From assembly GCA_004026145.2 (NCBI GenBank), contig CP034989.1, forward strand, positions 9,225,714 to 9,289,713: a stretch of 64,000 nt of DNA, written 5' to 3'. Below are positions 38,030 to 49,087 of this stretch, piece by piece. This DNA comes from Takifugu bimaculatus. Taxonomy: Eukaryota > Chordata > Actinopteri > Tetraodontiformes > Tetraodontidae. The stretch's first letter is position 1; each line of letters begins with the position of its first letter. The notes under the pieces were generated by a model. It searched no databases and was not told the DNA's origin. It saw nothing but the letters and a program-made list of their open reading frames with translations. The position numbers and the translations under genes are program-made.

Positions 38030-38190
38030 GAGAGAGGAGAGAGAGAGAGAGAGAGAGCAGAGAGAGAGAGAGAGAGAGGAGAGAGGAGAGAGAGGAGAGA
38101 GATGAGAGAGAGATGAGAGCTCTAGATGAGAGAAATAGAGCTAGCGCTATAGAGAGCAGCAGCGCTATGAGAGAGAGATCGAGATATCAT
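38030..38190. repeat. GA-rich low-complexity tract
   Basis: GAGAGA-type sequence that decays into mixed AGAG/CTAG words just left of a LINE fragment. Confidence 0.85.
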
Positions 38191-38234
38191 CTATCGCGCG
38201 AGGACATCTCTCCAATCTACTCTCTTAAGATAGA

Positions 38235-38705
38235 TCTCGCCTCTACACTTGGTTTTAAAAATTATTCTAAATTTAACGGGCAGCCAATGAAGCGACGCCA
38301 GTACAGGAGTTATGTGATCTCTTTTGTCAATACCTGTCAGAACTCTGGCTGCAGCATTTTGGATCAACTGGAGGCTTCTTAAAGAGTTGTTTGGACACCC
38401 TGATAATAAAGAGTTACAGTAGTCCAGCCTGGAAGTAACAAATGCATGGACTAACTTTTCAGCATCATGCTGCGTCAGTAGCATCCTAATCCTTGTGATG
38501 TTCCTCAGGTGAAAAAAGGCACTTCTAGAGACTAATTTAATGTGTGAGTTGAAGGAGAGATTTTGATCAAAAGTTACTCCAAGATTCCTCACAGACTAGA
38601 TGTTAATGAGATACCATCTAGAGTGATCATGTGATCTAATCTATCCCTGAGAGGTTCAGGACCAAACACCATGACCTCAGTTTTTCCTGAGTTAAGGAGG
38701 ATATA
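38235..38705 (-). pseudogene. L2-like LINE ORF2 C-terminal fragment, copy K
   Basis: The minus-strand frame from 38592 has 'RNLGVTFDQNLSFNSHIK', 'VTSRLDYCNSLLSGCPN', and 'IQNAAARVLTGIDKRDHI', nearly the same as copy F but with fewer changes. It breaks into GA-rich sequence before the 3' UTR. Confidence 0.85.
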
Positions 38706-38823
38706 TGTGGCTTCTTCACACGGGTCAGTAAAGCTCCAGCCAGATTCTTCTTGACAAATATGATTTTATTTTGCAGTACAGAAATCATTTGAATGCAAGA
38801 TGGATTTTCAGTTTACGTCTGAA

Positions 38824-38829
38824 TTTATT
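38824..38829 (-). promoter_or_regulatory. Candidate gdi2 poly(A) signal
   Basis: TTTATT on this strand is AATAAA on the minus strand, about 510 bp after the gdi2 stop codon. It is one of at least two candidates; another (AAAATAAAAT) lies near 38765-38775. Confidence 0.35.
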
Positions 38830-39336
38830 ATATGGCTGTTACCACTTCAAAACCGCTGCAGTGCACGTTTGGTCCTTCTCGGGCAACTAGTCGACCTCGC
38901 CCTGTGAATGCTCAACCTAATCATGGTTTAACTGGGATTCTCAAGATGCTTCAGGAGGAGTTGAGCGCACTAGAGCGCCACGTACAGGATGACAAAAATA
39001 AAGCCGCTCTCGCTGCGATATGTAAAAAATCCCCGTGGGATGATGTGGGGCGAGAGAATCCCCCCCCCCACCAACACTGAAGTGCTCCATGATACTATTA
39101 TTGAAGAAGGTCCTGTTGGTTTGGCATCTTTGGACTATGTAAGATCTCCCACCAGGAAGACTGTTCTGCTCTCAGCACTGACTTCCTCCCTGCAGCCTAT
39201 CCAAGAACACTATATCATATCTCTCTATATATATATTTGCATTTGGGACAAACCATTGATTTGGAAAATGTGCCCTGCCACCAGTGAACATCTGAGGAGG
39301 TCACCGGCAGCACTGGCGAACGTGCACGTGAGGCCT

Positions 39337-42300
39337 CTACTCGGCGGCATCACCAAACGTGTCTTTCTTGTGCCGCTCCATCTCAGCAAAGTTGAATTCT
39401 GTGCCGGTCATCCTGTTGTAGATGTTCTTGATGTCGTCGCAGGTGCTCTCGAAGTGAGTGGTGGCGTCGTAAGAACGGGAGACGAAGATCTAGAGTCGTC
39501 ATCAGAGAGGGACAAAGTCTCAGTGCACGTGGGTCGACAGGCAGCTCAGGTCAATGAATCTGTTTTAGCCACCACACCATCAAGCTGCTGGCGGCTAAAG
39601 CTAAACGCAAAGCTGCTCCAGGAACATTGAGAGGTCCTGTCCGAGCCGACTGGACATACCTGGCTCTCGGTACCCGGGTCAGTGGGTTCGTACTGGTCCG
39701 CGATGCTGACAAACTTCTGGTCGATGGGCATCAGAAGGTCCAGAGCCGGCTTGATCTCCTGCTCGGGGTCATTCGTCTCCACTGAGGTGCTGGCGATGGC
39801 GAATGTATTTGCCCTCTGCCGCCACGTTATGAGCAAAGGAGATCATGCAGACGTAGATGTCTGCAAGGACAAGAGAGGTTACCGACGTCCCGCCTGACAA
39901 CCGACCGAAGGAGCTTCCACAATCCGGTCCCAGCGCCGGAGGAGATGAGGAACTGACCATGCTTCCTGTTGACCTGGTTCTGAGGGATGATGATCTGGCA
40001 GGAGTTGGAGTTATTGGTGTTGGCGATGGGGTGGCTCAAGATGCAGATCACTCGGATCACCTGACCCACTTTGGTGACCCGCTCGGGAACGTAGCTGGGG
40101 TCACAGATGAGCTGCTTGCATCTGGCGATCTGTCACGCCGGTGGCCACAGGTCAGAGGTCACATGTTAGGGGTGGGTTCTTTTTTCAGGGAACCCCACAG
40201 ATCATCTTGCACAAAATTTGACAGATTGTTGAAAAGCTCTGGGAGCGTCTGTCGTACCAGGAGCTGCTAGATAAGAGAAGCCACACACAAGAACGGAAAC
40301 GTGTCTCACCTCCCCGTCAGACTTGACTCCCACCACCTTCCCGTCCTCCATGATGATTTCCTCGATGGGCTTGTTCAGCATGTACGTTCCACCGTAAATG
40401 GCACTCAGCCTGCAACAAAGAGTGTTGAGCCGAGTCAGCGGGTGCACGACGTGCACGTTAGACTTCATTGTGACCTCTGGGACAGCACACTCCAGGTGAT
40501 ACACACATCAGCCTGCCGCTACAGGGTAAGAGTTCCTACCGAGCAAATCCTTGAGGAAGTTCTCCCAGGCCGTACATGGGATAGAGGTAGGGGCTTTGGC
40601 CGTACCTGGCCAGAGATTCGCTGTAAAGCTTTATTCTGTTTATCGTCTCAATGCAGGGTCGATCGATGTAGCTGAGAAGACAAGACAAGGGTCATTAAAG
40701 GCCTGCACAGCTCATGAGCTCATGGTTCTCCTCCAAAGAGCACTGACTCATCTGTGCCGTAGAGGGCCAGCGCGTGACCGGTGAAGTCCATCACATCCGG
40801 GCCCAGGCTAAATTTGGAATAGAGCTCCCTCATTGTCGTCTTCTGTGGGTCAATGCCATCAAGAGTTTTGGGGTCGTTCACGTCCATATTGGCCACAAAG
40901 CCCAGGAACTTTTTGAAGCGCCGTTTCTCAAACAAACCCAGCAGTTCTTGAGGAGACAAAGCGAGACAGTGAAGGCGACACAGAAGAACGGGGATCGGCA
41001 GCCCATCCCAGCAAGCCAAAACACGATCAACGATGTTAATGGCACGCATGCATGCCAGAAACATTTAAAAGGACCAGTTAAAGTGCTGGCTCTCATTGCG
41101 CTCTGCCTTCTCAAACCTGACCCCTGCAGTGCCCCACTAGTGGCAGCAAATGGTGTGAAATTAGCTAATGTCTAACATCTTCATGTCTGATTGGTTTTAA
41201 CCTTTTCTTTCTTGGAAAGGACTAAATTGAGAGGAAAGATTTCTTCATAACTTACTGGTGGCCAGAGCCTCAGTCTCTGTCGAGGGAACTTTGTAAATGT
41301 TGCCATTTTTGTAGACAAAGCTGCCCATAACCACCTTAAAGTCCAGATAACGGGTCACACTTGTTATCAGCAGCATGCGGGCCAGCTGACCTGCAAAAGG
41401 AAGGGAAATTATGCTCAACAATGCTTAACAATAAAGGCCGCCGTGCACGGATTTAACATAGAAAACAGACTTGTCAGCAGAAACGTACCGTTGCTCATCA
41501 GAAATTTAGGAATGAGATCGACGTTCCAATCCCGACCTTTTCCCATCGACTCTGGTGGTTTCCCAGGAAGGCTGAAGCGCTTGTAGAGCTGGGAAGAGAC
41601 ACAAAGATGAAACAACCTTATCCAGGAAGAAGAACCATCCGCGATGTTCCGCAGCGTCCAAACTCAAGACCATGTGATAACGGCGAGGAACCAGACTTGC
41701 ATTGTTTTAGAGCCTCATCAACCCACCGTAGGTCACTTTGTGAAGCACCTTTCCGATGGGTGGGGCCACTAGGAGACAGTTGACTGTGTTCCAGTCAGAG
41801 CTCTGGCTGGACCGCTGCCTAAACCCCCCACATGTTGCCTTGGCTCACAGTGGACAAACTGAGAAGCAGCTTCAGCAACAGACTCCTGCAGCCTCGCTGC
41901 TCTAAGGAACGGTACAGGAAGTCATTCCTGCCGTCCGCCATCAGACTGTATAACTCATCCAAACCGAGCCACTAACAATAACTGTGCAATATTCATGTTG
42001 TAATTGTATTTTTATTTAATCTATATTTATGTATATATGCTTATGTGTGTGTATATATATATGTGTGTGTGTGTGTGCTTATAATATATGCTTATAATAT
42101 ATGCTGTATATATGCTTAGAACGTTCTAATCTTATCTGTAATTATTTATTCTGTTTCTATACTTTGTATAGGTTGCTACTATAATTCAACTTCCCCACGG
42201 GGATGAATAAAGTACATCTTAATCTTAATCTTAATAAAAGCCTCAGAGTTCAAGGAACCTTTGGGAACTTTAGTATTTTACAAGTGCACCAGATAGAGGC

Positions 42301-43942
42301 CCTGGATTGAAACATTGCAGGAATGTCTCCTGAAGGACCAGTAGCCGAATCCCCTTGACGCTGAGCCGAGCACCAGCAGCAGGACCTTACCTCATCCAGA
42401 GGCGTGATGGAGGCGCTCTCGGCGCCGTAGAAGTTGTTGCGGTCCATGTGAAGGACCTTCTTCCCCTTCACCGACATGATGCCTGACAGAATGCATTCCT
42501 GAGTGGACACAAGAGTCAGAATCAAAATCATCCGGCGATAGTTGCATTACCATGACGCCCAACCCTTTGACTTTAGCTCCAGGAAGCTTTGCTCCTGCCT
42601 GGGCTCCTTCTAGGGTCCTCACACCAGCGTCCCAGTCATGTGGACGGTGGTAAAAATATACTGACCAGCAGGGTCTAAGTCCCAACTGTCACAAAGGAGG
42701 GCGAAATAGGGGCGAAAAAAACCCCATTCTTTTTAAATAAAAAATTGGCATTTGTGTGGTTTCGACCCAGCGGATGATTAAAGGCATGTGACAAGACCAG
42801 CCTGTAAAATGAGGCAGCAGTGCTCTGCATTAGAGACACAAGTCAATAAACCTCCTGTCTGCAGGGGAAAAACTGTCAGAAAAAGCTCACCTCCACCACC
42901 AGAACAGAAGTGGTCACGGGGGAGTTTTTTGGAACTCTGTCACGTGTTTAAATTCATTAGTTCCCATTTGACAGAAACATTGTGCCATCTTCTGTCCATT
43001 TCTGTTTGTCGGACCTTGCTAACGTCTTTTGCATGGTTTTCTTCTGTTTTAACCAACACTATGGGGAGGGGGACATATTTTTTCTACTCCATCATGAGCT
43101 TAAGAACTTCTCTACATGCACGGAGATGCAGTGGCAATGCGCACGCGCAGAACTACAACTAGCAAAATTCGCCTGAACACCGACTTTAACGTCCAAAGCG
43201 TCAAAATGCTCCATGTTAAGTTGTGCTAATAATGCTAATTAACATGGCTTTAAGTTGACAAATAATTTAGTGAGACACGATACAAAGTTCACTTCACGAT
43301 AAACTATAAAAAGGACACTTAAGTATCATGTGTTTAAACCACATCGAGCTAATAACGAGACAAAAGTTTCATGCGTGGGATTTTAGTGTCGTTAACTTTG
43401 ATGGTTATTCCGGGTCGGTGACGCCGCTTCGCGGCAAATATTTGCTGATGTAAGGAAAGTGCTCCAGGAAGACAGCGTCACCGAACACACGTCGATAGTC
43501 TTTTAAACTAAGTTGTCAGAAGTTAATTAAATGGCTGCTGGCCTGATTTGGGCCGGCTAACGTTAGCGCATTTAATCATCCCCGTATAATCTTTACTAAG
43601 AAAAGCTGTCGGAACTGGCGTCAAACTTATGCAACAGCCAGGCAGAGTTCTGCATATGTTCAGTTAACTCATGTCTGGACAATCGACACCGGAGAGTGGT
43701 GTTGTGGAAGTCTAAGCGAGTTGGCTCCCCGATCTTCCGTCTTTCTTTTCATTTTCTCCTACTTTAAGTGGCCGGCTAAGCTAGCTACTTAGAGCTAGCC
43801 CCGATTATCAGGCCCACTTCAGGCCGCCTCGCACACCGCTTAACAGGTTGCAAATCGCTTCTACACCGCACACCACAAAGTTGTCCCAAAGTCTTACCGT
43901 CAGCCCGGTGCCCAGCACGATAACGTCGTATTCTTCATTCAT
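39337..43942 (-). CDS. gdi2: Rab GDP dissociation inhibitor beta, frame broken in exon 9
   Basis: Ten exons: 43942-43898, 42498-42391, 41588-41489, 41390-41256, 40946-40748, 40671-40540, 40409-40310, 40129-39958, 39860-39660, 39489-39337. Reading phases agree throughout except exon 9, which is 201 nt where phase requires 200. An extra T (A at 39802/39803 on this strand) shifts the frame after '...AAEGKYI' and leads to a stop at about 39769. Without it the product would be about 447 residues, the length of GDI proteins. Family marks are the N-terminal dinucleotide-fold-like start MNEEYDVIVLGTGL, 'SGIMSVKGKKVLHMDRN', 'RGRDWNVDLIPKFLM'-like text (here GKGRDWNVDLIPKFLM), and 'MTGTEFNFAEM' at the end. 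GDI extracts prenylated GDP-bound Rab GTPases from membranes and recycles them through the cytosol. The choice of gdi2 over gdi1 rests on ankrd16/asb13 synteny. The shift may be an assembly error. Confidence 0.93.
41780..42240 (+). mobile_element. Different LINE 3' end in gdi2 intron 2
   Basis: The plus strand encodes a short C-terminal frame with 'KLRSSFSNRLLQPRCSKER' and 'FLPSAIRLYNSS', typical of the end of a LINE ORF2. AT-rich sequence with a GT run and 'gatgaataaagtacatctta' ending in a short ATCTTA repeat follows. It is oriented opposite to gdi2 and unrelated to the TGAT-tailed family. Confidence 0.7.
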
Positions 43943-44405
43943 GTTCAACTCTTTACTCGTCTATTGCGCTAGATGAGGAAAAGAGAAAATGGAGAGCTGC
44001 GAGTCTTGAAACGAACAGTAGAGTTTCGGATGTGGGCGTGGCCTCCGCGCTGTCAATCACGCGATGGGCGGCATCTCAAGCTCCTGGACCCGAGATCCGC
44101 CGAGATCAAGGTTCCTGGTTCCTGCAGCGACTTCAGGTGTTTGCATAAATGCGCGCTTTATGTGAATCTTAGAAGGAACACAGCAGTGTCTCATAGCAGT
44201 GCGTCGGTAGGTGGCCGCTGTTTCCTGTCCCAAAGTCACAGAAATGGTTGAAGACACCCAAACAGACCATTCTGTGAAGCTGATCGTCTCCAGATTAAAA
44301 GAATTGGCGACAAACTCGGTTGACAACTGGGCTCGGGAACACACTGACTCAGAGAGGAAAGGGCCCTCTCACTCTTTCCTCTGTGCACAAACACATTCTG
44401 GACCT
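43943..44405 (-). promoter_or_regulatory. gdi2 promoter region / ankrd16 3' flank
   Basis: Only 463 bp separate the ankrd16 stop from the gdi2 start. The segment must hold the gdi2 promoter and 5' UTR, and the very short ankrd16 3' end. A GGGCGTGGC word (44033-44041), an Sp/KLF-type site, lies in the CpG-containing half nearer gdi2. Confidence 0.5.
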
Positions 44406-44410
44406 TTATT
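44405..44410 (-). promoter_or_regulatory. ankrd16 poly(A) signal overlapping the stop codon
   Basis: On the minus strand the coding end reads CTA AAA TAA AGG. AATAAA spans 44410-44405 and so includes the stop codon TAA (44408-44406). A canonical cleavage site 10-30 nt on would leave a 3' UTR of only some tens of bases. Confidence 0.6.
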
Positions 44411-46564
44411 TTAGGCATTGTTCAAACACTCGCACAACATCTGGTTTTTGGGCAAGCTGCTGTGCTGTGGTGCCGCCACAGTCCCCCGAGTCTTCGAGTC
44501 CCAGCTCCAGCAGCACCTCGGCCGTCCGTGCGTGTTGCCCGATGGAGGCCATGTGAAGCGCTGCATGGAGGGAAAAGAGGACAGAGGTGAGACAAGCGAA
44601 CGAACCCCCCCCCCCCCACAAAAAAACCCCAATGTGTGGAAAAGGACGAAGCCTGACGCCATCCAGAGGTTTCTGTCCTCAGAGGGGACAGATGTGTTCA
44701 AGTGTTTGTCTCTGAAATGCTGCTGTTCTGTCTCATTACCGCTTCTCCCCTTTCTGTCGCGACAATGAAGATCCGCTCCAAGCTCCAGCAGGGTCTTTAC
44801 TGTGGACGTGTGACCCTCCTGAAAGCACATGAGAAGACCAAGGTGGAGGATGTGTCTTCATGTCAGTGGGTTCACTTGGACTGGTATTCTGACCTTTGCG
44901 GCGTAATGCAGCGCAGTAAGGTGGGTGTTTTCCACTCTCTGGTTCACGTCAACATCCAGCTCCTGCACCAGGAACCGCAGCGCCGCCTGCTGGCCAGTGA
45001 CAGCAGCTTGGTGCAGCGGCTGAGCTCCGAGTAGATCGGTGGCTGTTGGAGACGCCTCCAATGGAGAGCAGAAGGATCAGAGATGCCCTCTAGATCCCCT
45101 AAAACCGCTGTGTGCAGTGGCTTTACCTGGTGTTTCTCTCGGAGAGTCCTGGCCACAGATATGTGTCCACTCCTGATGGCGTCCATAAACGGAGTGACTC
45201 CGCAGCTGTCGGGGCTGTCTGGCACGTAGCCACATCTGGAAGGTCAGCAAACATGTGGATCCATCAACATGCATTTTCACAATTTGCAAACACATAAGGT
45301 TCCAACCTTACAGAGTGGCATGTTTGACAGTACTCAGGGCTGATTTTCACACATTTCCACAATTTACCCACCTCTCCAGCAAGATCCTGACAACCTCCTC
45401 ACAGCCGTGCATTGCTGAGCAAGAAAGTATGAATTTATGAAAGCGTAGATGCTCCGTGCCACTGAGAAAGGAGTCAATGACATGCTGCATGGATCTACAG
45501 TTTACCTGCCGTGTGCAGCGGAGTCCTGCAAGTCTTGCTCTCAGTCCTCCAGATATCTGGGGCGACTGTGAGCAGGTAGCCGACGACCAGGGGGTCACCC
45601 TTCCTGCAGGCAATGTGGAAGGCCGTCCATCCGTCCTTGTTCCTCAGCGCTGGATCAGCCTTGTGGCTCAGCAGATCCTGGATCACAGCAAGGCTGCTGC
45701 GAGTGCAGGCCATCATCAGGGGGGTCCTAAAAGGGCAACATTAATACCTGCTCTGAACAAATGCTTCAGAAATAATGGAGAAAATTGTTGTCTTGGATTA
45801 AAGAAGTTAATGAACAACTTATCAATGACAGAAATTATATGGAAGTGGTATCACAAATGTTAGCAAATCCTCTGAAGCTGACACCAGAAGATGAAGTTGC
45901 ACTCCAAAACCCTGGCTTTCATTTTTACAGTAAAGCAAACATGGTTTTATCACATTACATTGCTAATATTAATGTCCCGTTTCCTATGAAAATGCCGTAA
46001 TGATTCAACAACAAACATGTAAAACTTAAGGAGAAAAAAAAATATCTTTCGAGCCGGATTCGAACCAGCGACCTAAGGATTTCAGCCAAAACGCCATCGA
46101 ATGGAGACGCTGCACTGTACAGCGGTAGTTTGTATTTAAATTAACAGTAAGATGAACTCGTCTAACTGGTTAAATCAACCGTGACATGATCTGGTTGAAC
46201 TGGCGACAGACAGCGATTGGTCTCACCAGTCTGCCTTTTTGAGAGAATCCACCTCGGCTCCCTCCCGCAGCAGGTAGCTGACACAATCTCGGTGGCTCAT
46301 TGATGCAGCTTCGTGCAGCGGCCTCTTGTAATCGTTGTTGTACACCTCGACATCCACTCCGACCTCCTTAATTAGATACTCCACAGTGTCCAAGTGTCCC
46401 ATTCTGGAAGCATAGTGCAGCAGAGTGTCTCCCGCGCTACCAAAGTGCTTGTTTCTGATCGTTTGCAAAGCCACCGAACCACCTAATGTTATCACTTCTT
46501 CCAGGGTTTGCAATTTCCCATCCTGGGCCAGTCTCACTACTCGTTTTAATGTGTTTTCGTCCAT
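44406..46564 (-). CDS. ankrd16: Ankyrin repeat domain-containing protein 16
   Basis: Seven exons join in phase: 46564-46227, 45726-45506, 45414-45372, 45235-45127, 45055-44894, 44818-44740, 44560-44406. They encode 368 residues (human 361). After a short N-terminus (MDENTLKRVVRLAQDGK) there are about nine ankyrin repeats, with cores such as 'GDTLLHYASRMGHLDTV', 'KRPLHEAASMSHRDCV', 'TPLMMACTRSSLAVIQ', 'GAQPLHQAAVTGQQAALRF' and 'LTALHYAAKEGHTSTV'. The protein ends '...FEQCLK'. ANKRD16 is known as a partner of alanyl-tRNA synthetase that traps misactivated serine and so limits mistranslation. That role is family knowledge, not visible here. All introns are GT-AG. The gene is tandem with gdi2. 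Confidence 0.95.
45785..46000 (+). other. Open frame in ankrd16 intron 1, unidentified
   Basis: A 71-codon frame antisense to the gene, with protein-like composition ('VSQMLANPLKLTPEDEVAL'). It starts inside the intron with no visible promoter, and I recognise no family. It may be a retroelement or transposon fragment, or chance. Confidence 0.25.
46046..46104 (-). pseudogene. tRNA-like sequence lacking a D arm
   Basis: On the minus strand there is a perfect B box (GGTTCGAATCC, 46066-46056) in a T-arm with paired stem GCTGG/CCGGC. An acceptor-like pair follows (CATTCGA with TCGAAAG, 6 of 7 pairs), then a T-run (about 46033-46041) that could serve as a Pol III terminator. The D arm and A box are missing and the anticodon stem pairs poorly. 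I read this as a tRNA pseudogene or SINE head, not a working tRNA. Confidence 0.45.
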
Positions 46565-47100
46565 GTTTCGAAACGATTAAAATCCTTTGCAAGAACACAA
46601 CTTCGCATATAAAATGCTGCGAGGACGCGCTGTCGAAAAAGGTTTATTAATATGTTTCTCGCTAATCAGAAACCCCCGTGGCCAATCAGGACTGAACTCG
46701 GTGAAACTTACACAAAAAAAGATAAATAAAAAAACACGCTAATTCAGAACCTTTTAAGATTAAACTAGATAAAATGGCATTGTTATTGTGTGTGATCGTG
46801 AAAATGTACGTAAGTTTTTGTTAGAGCCTAACCAAAGTTTTACAGGAATAGATTTTATTTGTGCGCCATCTTGAGGCGTCAACCCTAGTCTCAACGGGTA
46901 GAGGACCTTAAAGGGACAATACGCGAATTTATCGCTTTTAGGTAGAATTAATTAGATTATAGCAAGATGTGACACACCGTCTGTGTGAGTTGATCTCCAG
47001 CCAGGAGATCCCAAATACCGAGATGTATCCTGTGACCTATGCTTGTGAAATGGTAAAACATTAATCTGCTGGCTACCGTTTCCTTGTTTATGTTAGTCCT
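46565..47100. other. ankrd16 5' flank and unassigned sequence
   Basis: The first ~200 bp upstream of the ankrd16 start should hold its promoter, although I see no decisive motif. The remainder is unassigned. Confidence 0.4.
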
Positions 47101-47365
47101 GCTGGAAATGATGGACAGAGCTTTTAGCCAGCAAGCCCCAGTTCTCTGGAACTACCTCTCAGTTTGGATCTGAGAGGCAGACCCAGTGTCATTATTTACA
47201 ACCAGACTTGCTGCTTGCTTGCTGCAATATTGTCTCAGGTGACCCTTCAACCTTGCACAAATACACAAGAGAGTTGGTTCATCGTGTGAACAGCAACTAC
47301 GAGAAGGTGTCTGGCAAGAAACTGGTTCCAGATTTTACATCAGAGTGGATTAAAATTTCTTGATT
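47100..47365 (+). pseudogene. LINE fragment and unidentified open frame
   Basis: Bases 47103-47210 resemble the 'AFSxQAPxLWNxLP' C-terminus of a LINE ORF2 ('RAFSQQAPVLWNYLSVWI'). A ~40-codon frame then follows an acceptor-like AG and ends at the TGA 47361-47363. It reads 'GDPSTLHKYTRELVHRVN', and I do not recognise it. Confidence 0.4.
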
Positions 47366-47374
47366 TAATGTTTT

Positions 47375-48285
47375 CTCAGGAAAACTAATTGGGGTGCAGT
47401 AATTGCTAATAATGAGCCCCTACAAAACATACACAAGAATCAGATCAATCAGTGAATCTATAACTGGTCAAGAGGAAATTGTGATACCACAGAACTTAAA
47501 TATCAGTATTTATTTTCCAGGCTGAAGATGACCACAACATTCCTGGAATGGACCGCACAGATGAATTTGTGCGTGAGCAGACAGGATTGACCCTGAACAA
47601 TCAACAAGTTAGCGCCATTCTAGGCTTGTGGCAGAACCTTGAAGAATATGACAAAAACAGGATCGTGTATGCTACACGACATCAGGAGTAGTGGCTAACC
47701 GGATGCTTCAGGCTGTGTCCACTCCTGGACACAGCACAATAGAGAGCACAATAGTGTGTTGTGTTGCCAGCTTAGTGGTCAAACTATTGCCTGATTGAGA
47801 CTATCTTTATAAGGCTGTGCAACATTCAAACAAGCCCTAAAACAGAGGACAGCACAGCCTATCAAGCTGGTCTCTAATTCTACAGGACTACAAAAAGATC
47901 AGGCAGCTGGTTTGATCTAACGGGACACTAATGCAGCAGAAGTCCCTTCAACTAGTTGAAGTGAACCAGACTACGGTACCTTTATACAGAGGCATAACCA
48001 GCGGTTGAAGGGCCAGGAGGTGTCTGTTCTGTTGCAGGGAGTACAGCTGCTGGTCGCACAGCCAGTGGCAGGTGAGCCACAGTTTCCTGCAGAAATAAAG
48101 CTTGTCTCTCTGCTCCACTATCAACACCAGCTGCACTCATACCACTGATTACAGCTGGACCGAAAAAAAAAATCGAGTTTCTGGTGAAATGAGACTGCAG
48201 TTGGCTCCAGAGAAGCATGAGCCCTCCCTCTTTCACTGCTCAGTCTCCCAAGCTTCAAATTCCTCAGGTCCCAATGGAGAGAGGC
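47375..48285 (+). repeat. Unnamed repeat with coding relic, copy 1
   Basis: This block is homologous along most of its length to 59905-60788 plus 62342-62421. It carries a degenerate reading frame with 'TGLTLNNQQVSAILGLWQNL', then 'EEYDKNRIVYATRHQ' and, after stops, 'ILQDYKKIRQLV' and 'LQLVEVNQTTV'. Both copies are broken, so it is a multi-copy element relic and not a host gene. The superfamily is not known to me. Confidence 0.75.
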
Positions 48286-49085
48286 TCATTTAGCCCAAGT
48301 TTGTAGTGTCATAGCTTGATTTTGTATCCGTTGATGGGATTTCTTTTTAAAACCGAAGCTTAGCAAAAATAAACCTTGTGTTCAGAACGTCTATGTGTTT
48401 GTACCAAAAGTGTCAGAGTACCAGAAGTTGTCTTTTTAAAATGCTGTCCAGAATTGGGGACTGTATACGGCCCTGTCAAAAGAGCCTCGAGGTTCATTGC
48501 CACGTTTTTGGTGTTAGCTGGGCTGTTCTGGTGGTTTAAGTCTAGGCCAATTAACAGTTGGTGCGAGTGGAGCCAAAATAAATGGCTAAATAGTGGTATG
48601 CAAAATTGATCTAAACATGAGTGCCACCATATGTCATCTTAAATGGCCGAGTCCGGAAGTCATCCCAACTTTCTGCCATTAGATTGGGTGCATGTGCAGC
48701 AACTGTAGTTGCTGCTCAGACATTGGAAGGGTGGAGGCACCACCCTGGCAACACAATATCTGGAAAACATAATTGAACTGTTGCGATTAGTATCTCCATA
48801 TGGAATCTGAAATATTAAGTACACACAATGGCTGGTCTACCCTCCTTGCCACACCTGAGCAACCTCAATGAAGGTCTCCTGCTCCAGATCAAAGCTTTAA
48901 AGCTTGATACTAAGCGTCACTCCTGCCAGAGGAAAAAACCCACAACTCTATAAAATAAAAGACTATGAAACTTAAACTGACAAAAGAACGCTCTCGATCA
49001 GTGGCTATACTAAACAACTGGGAAATCTTTCTCAAAATAATGATCTCACCCTACGGAGGCAACAAATATGCAAGAGTGAAAAGAG
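48286..49085. other. No recognisable feature
   Basis: AT-rich sequence with short frames only. Confidence 0.45.
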
Positions 49086-49087
49086 GT

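Noticed and set aside
38989..39630. 213-codon plus-strand frame, among the longest in the window
   Set aside because: Its second half is the antisense of gdi2 exon 10 and its intron, so it is a shadow of a well-supported gene.
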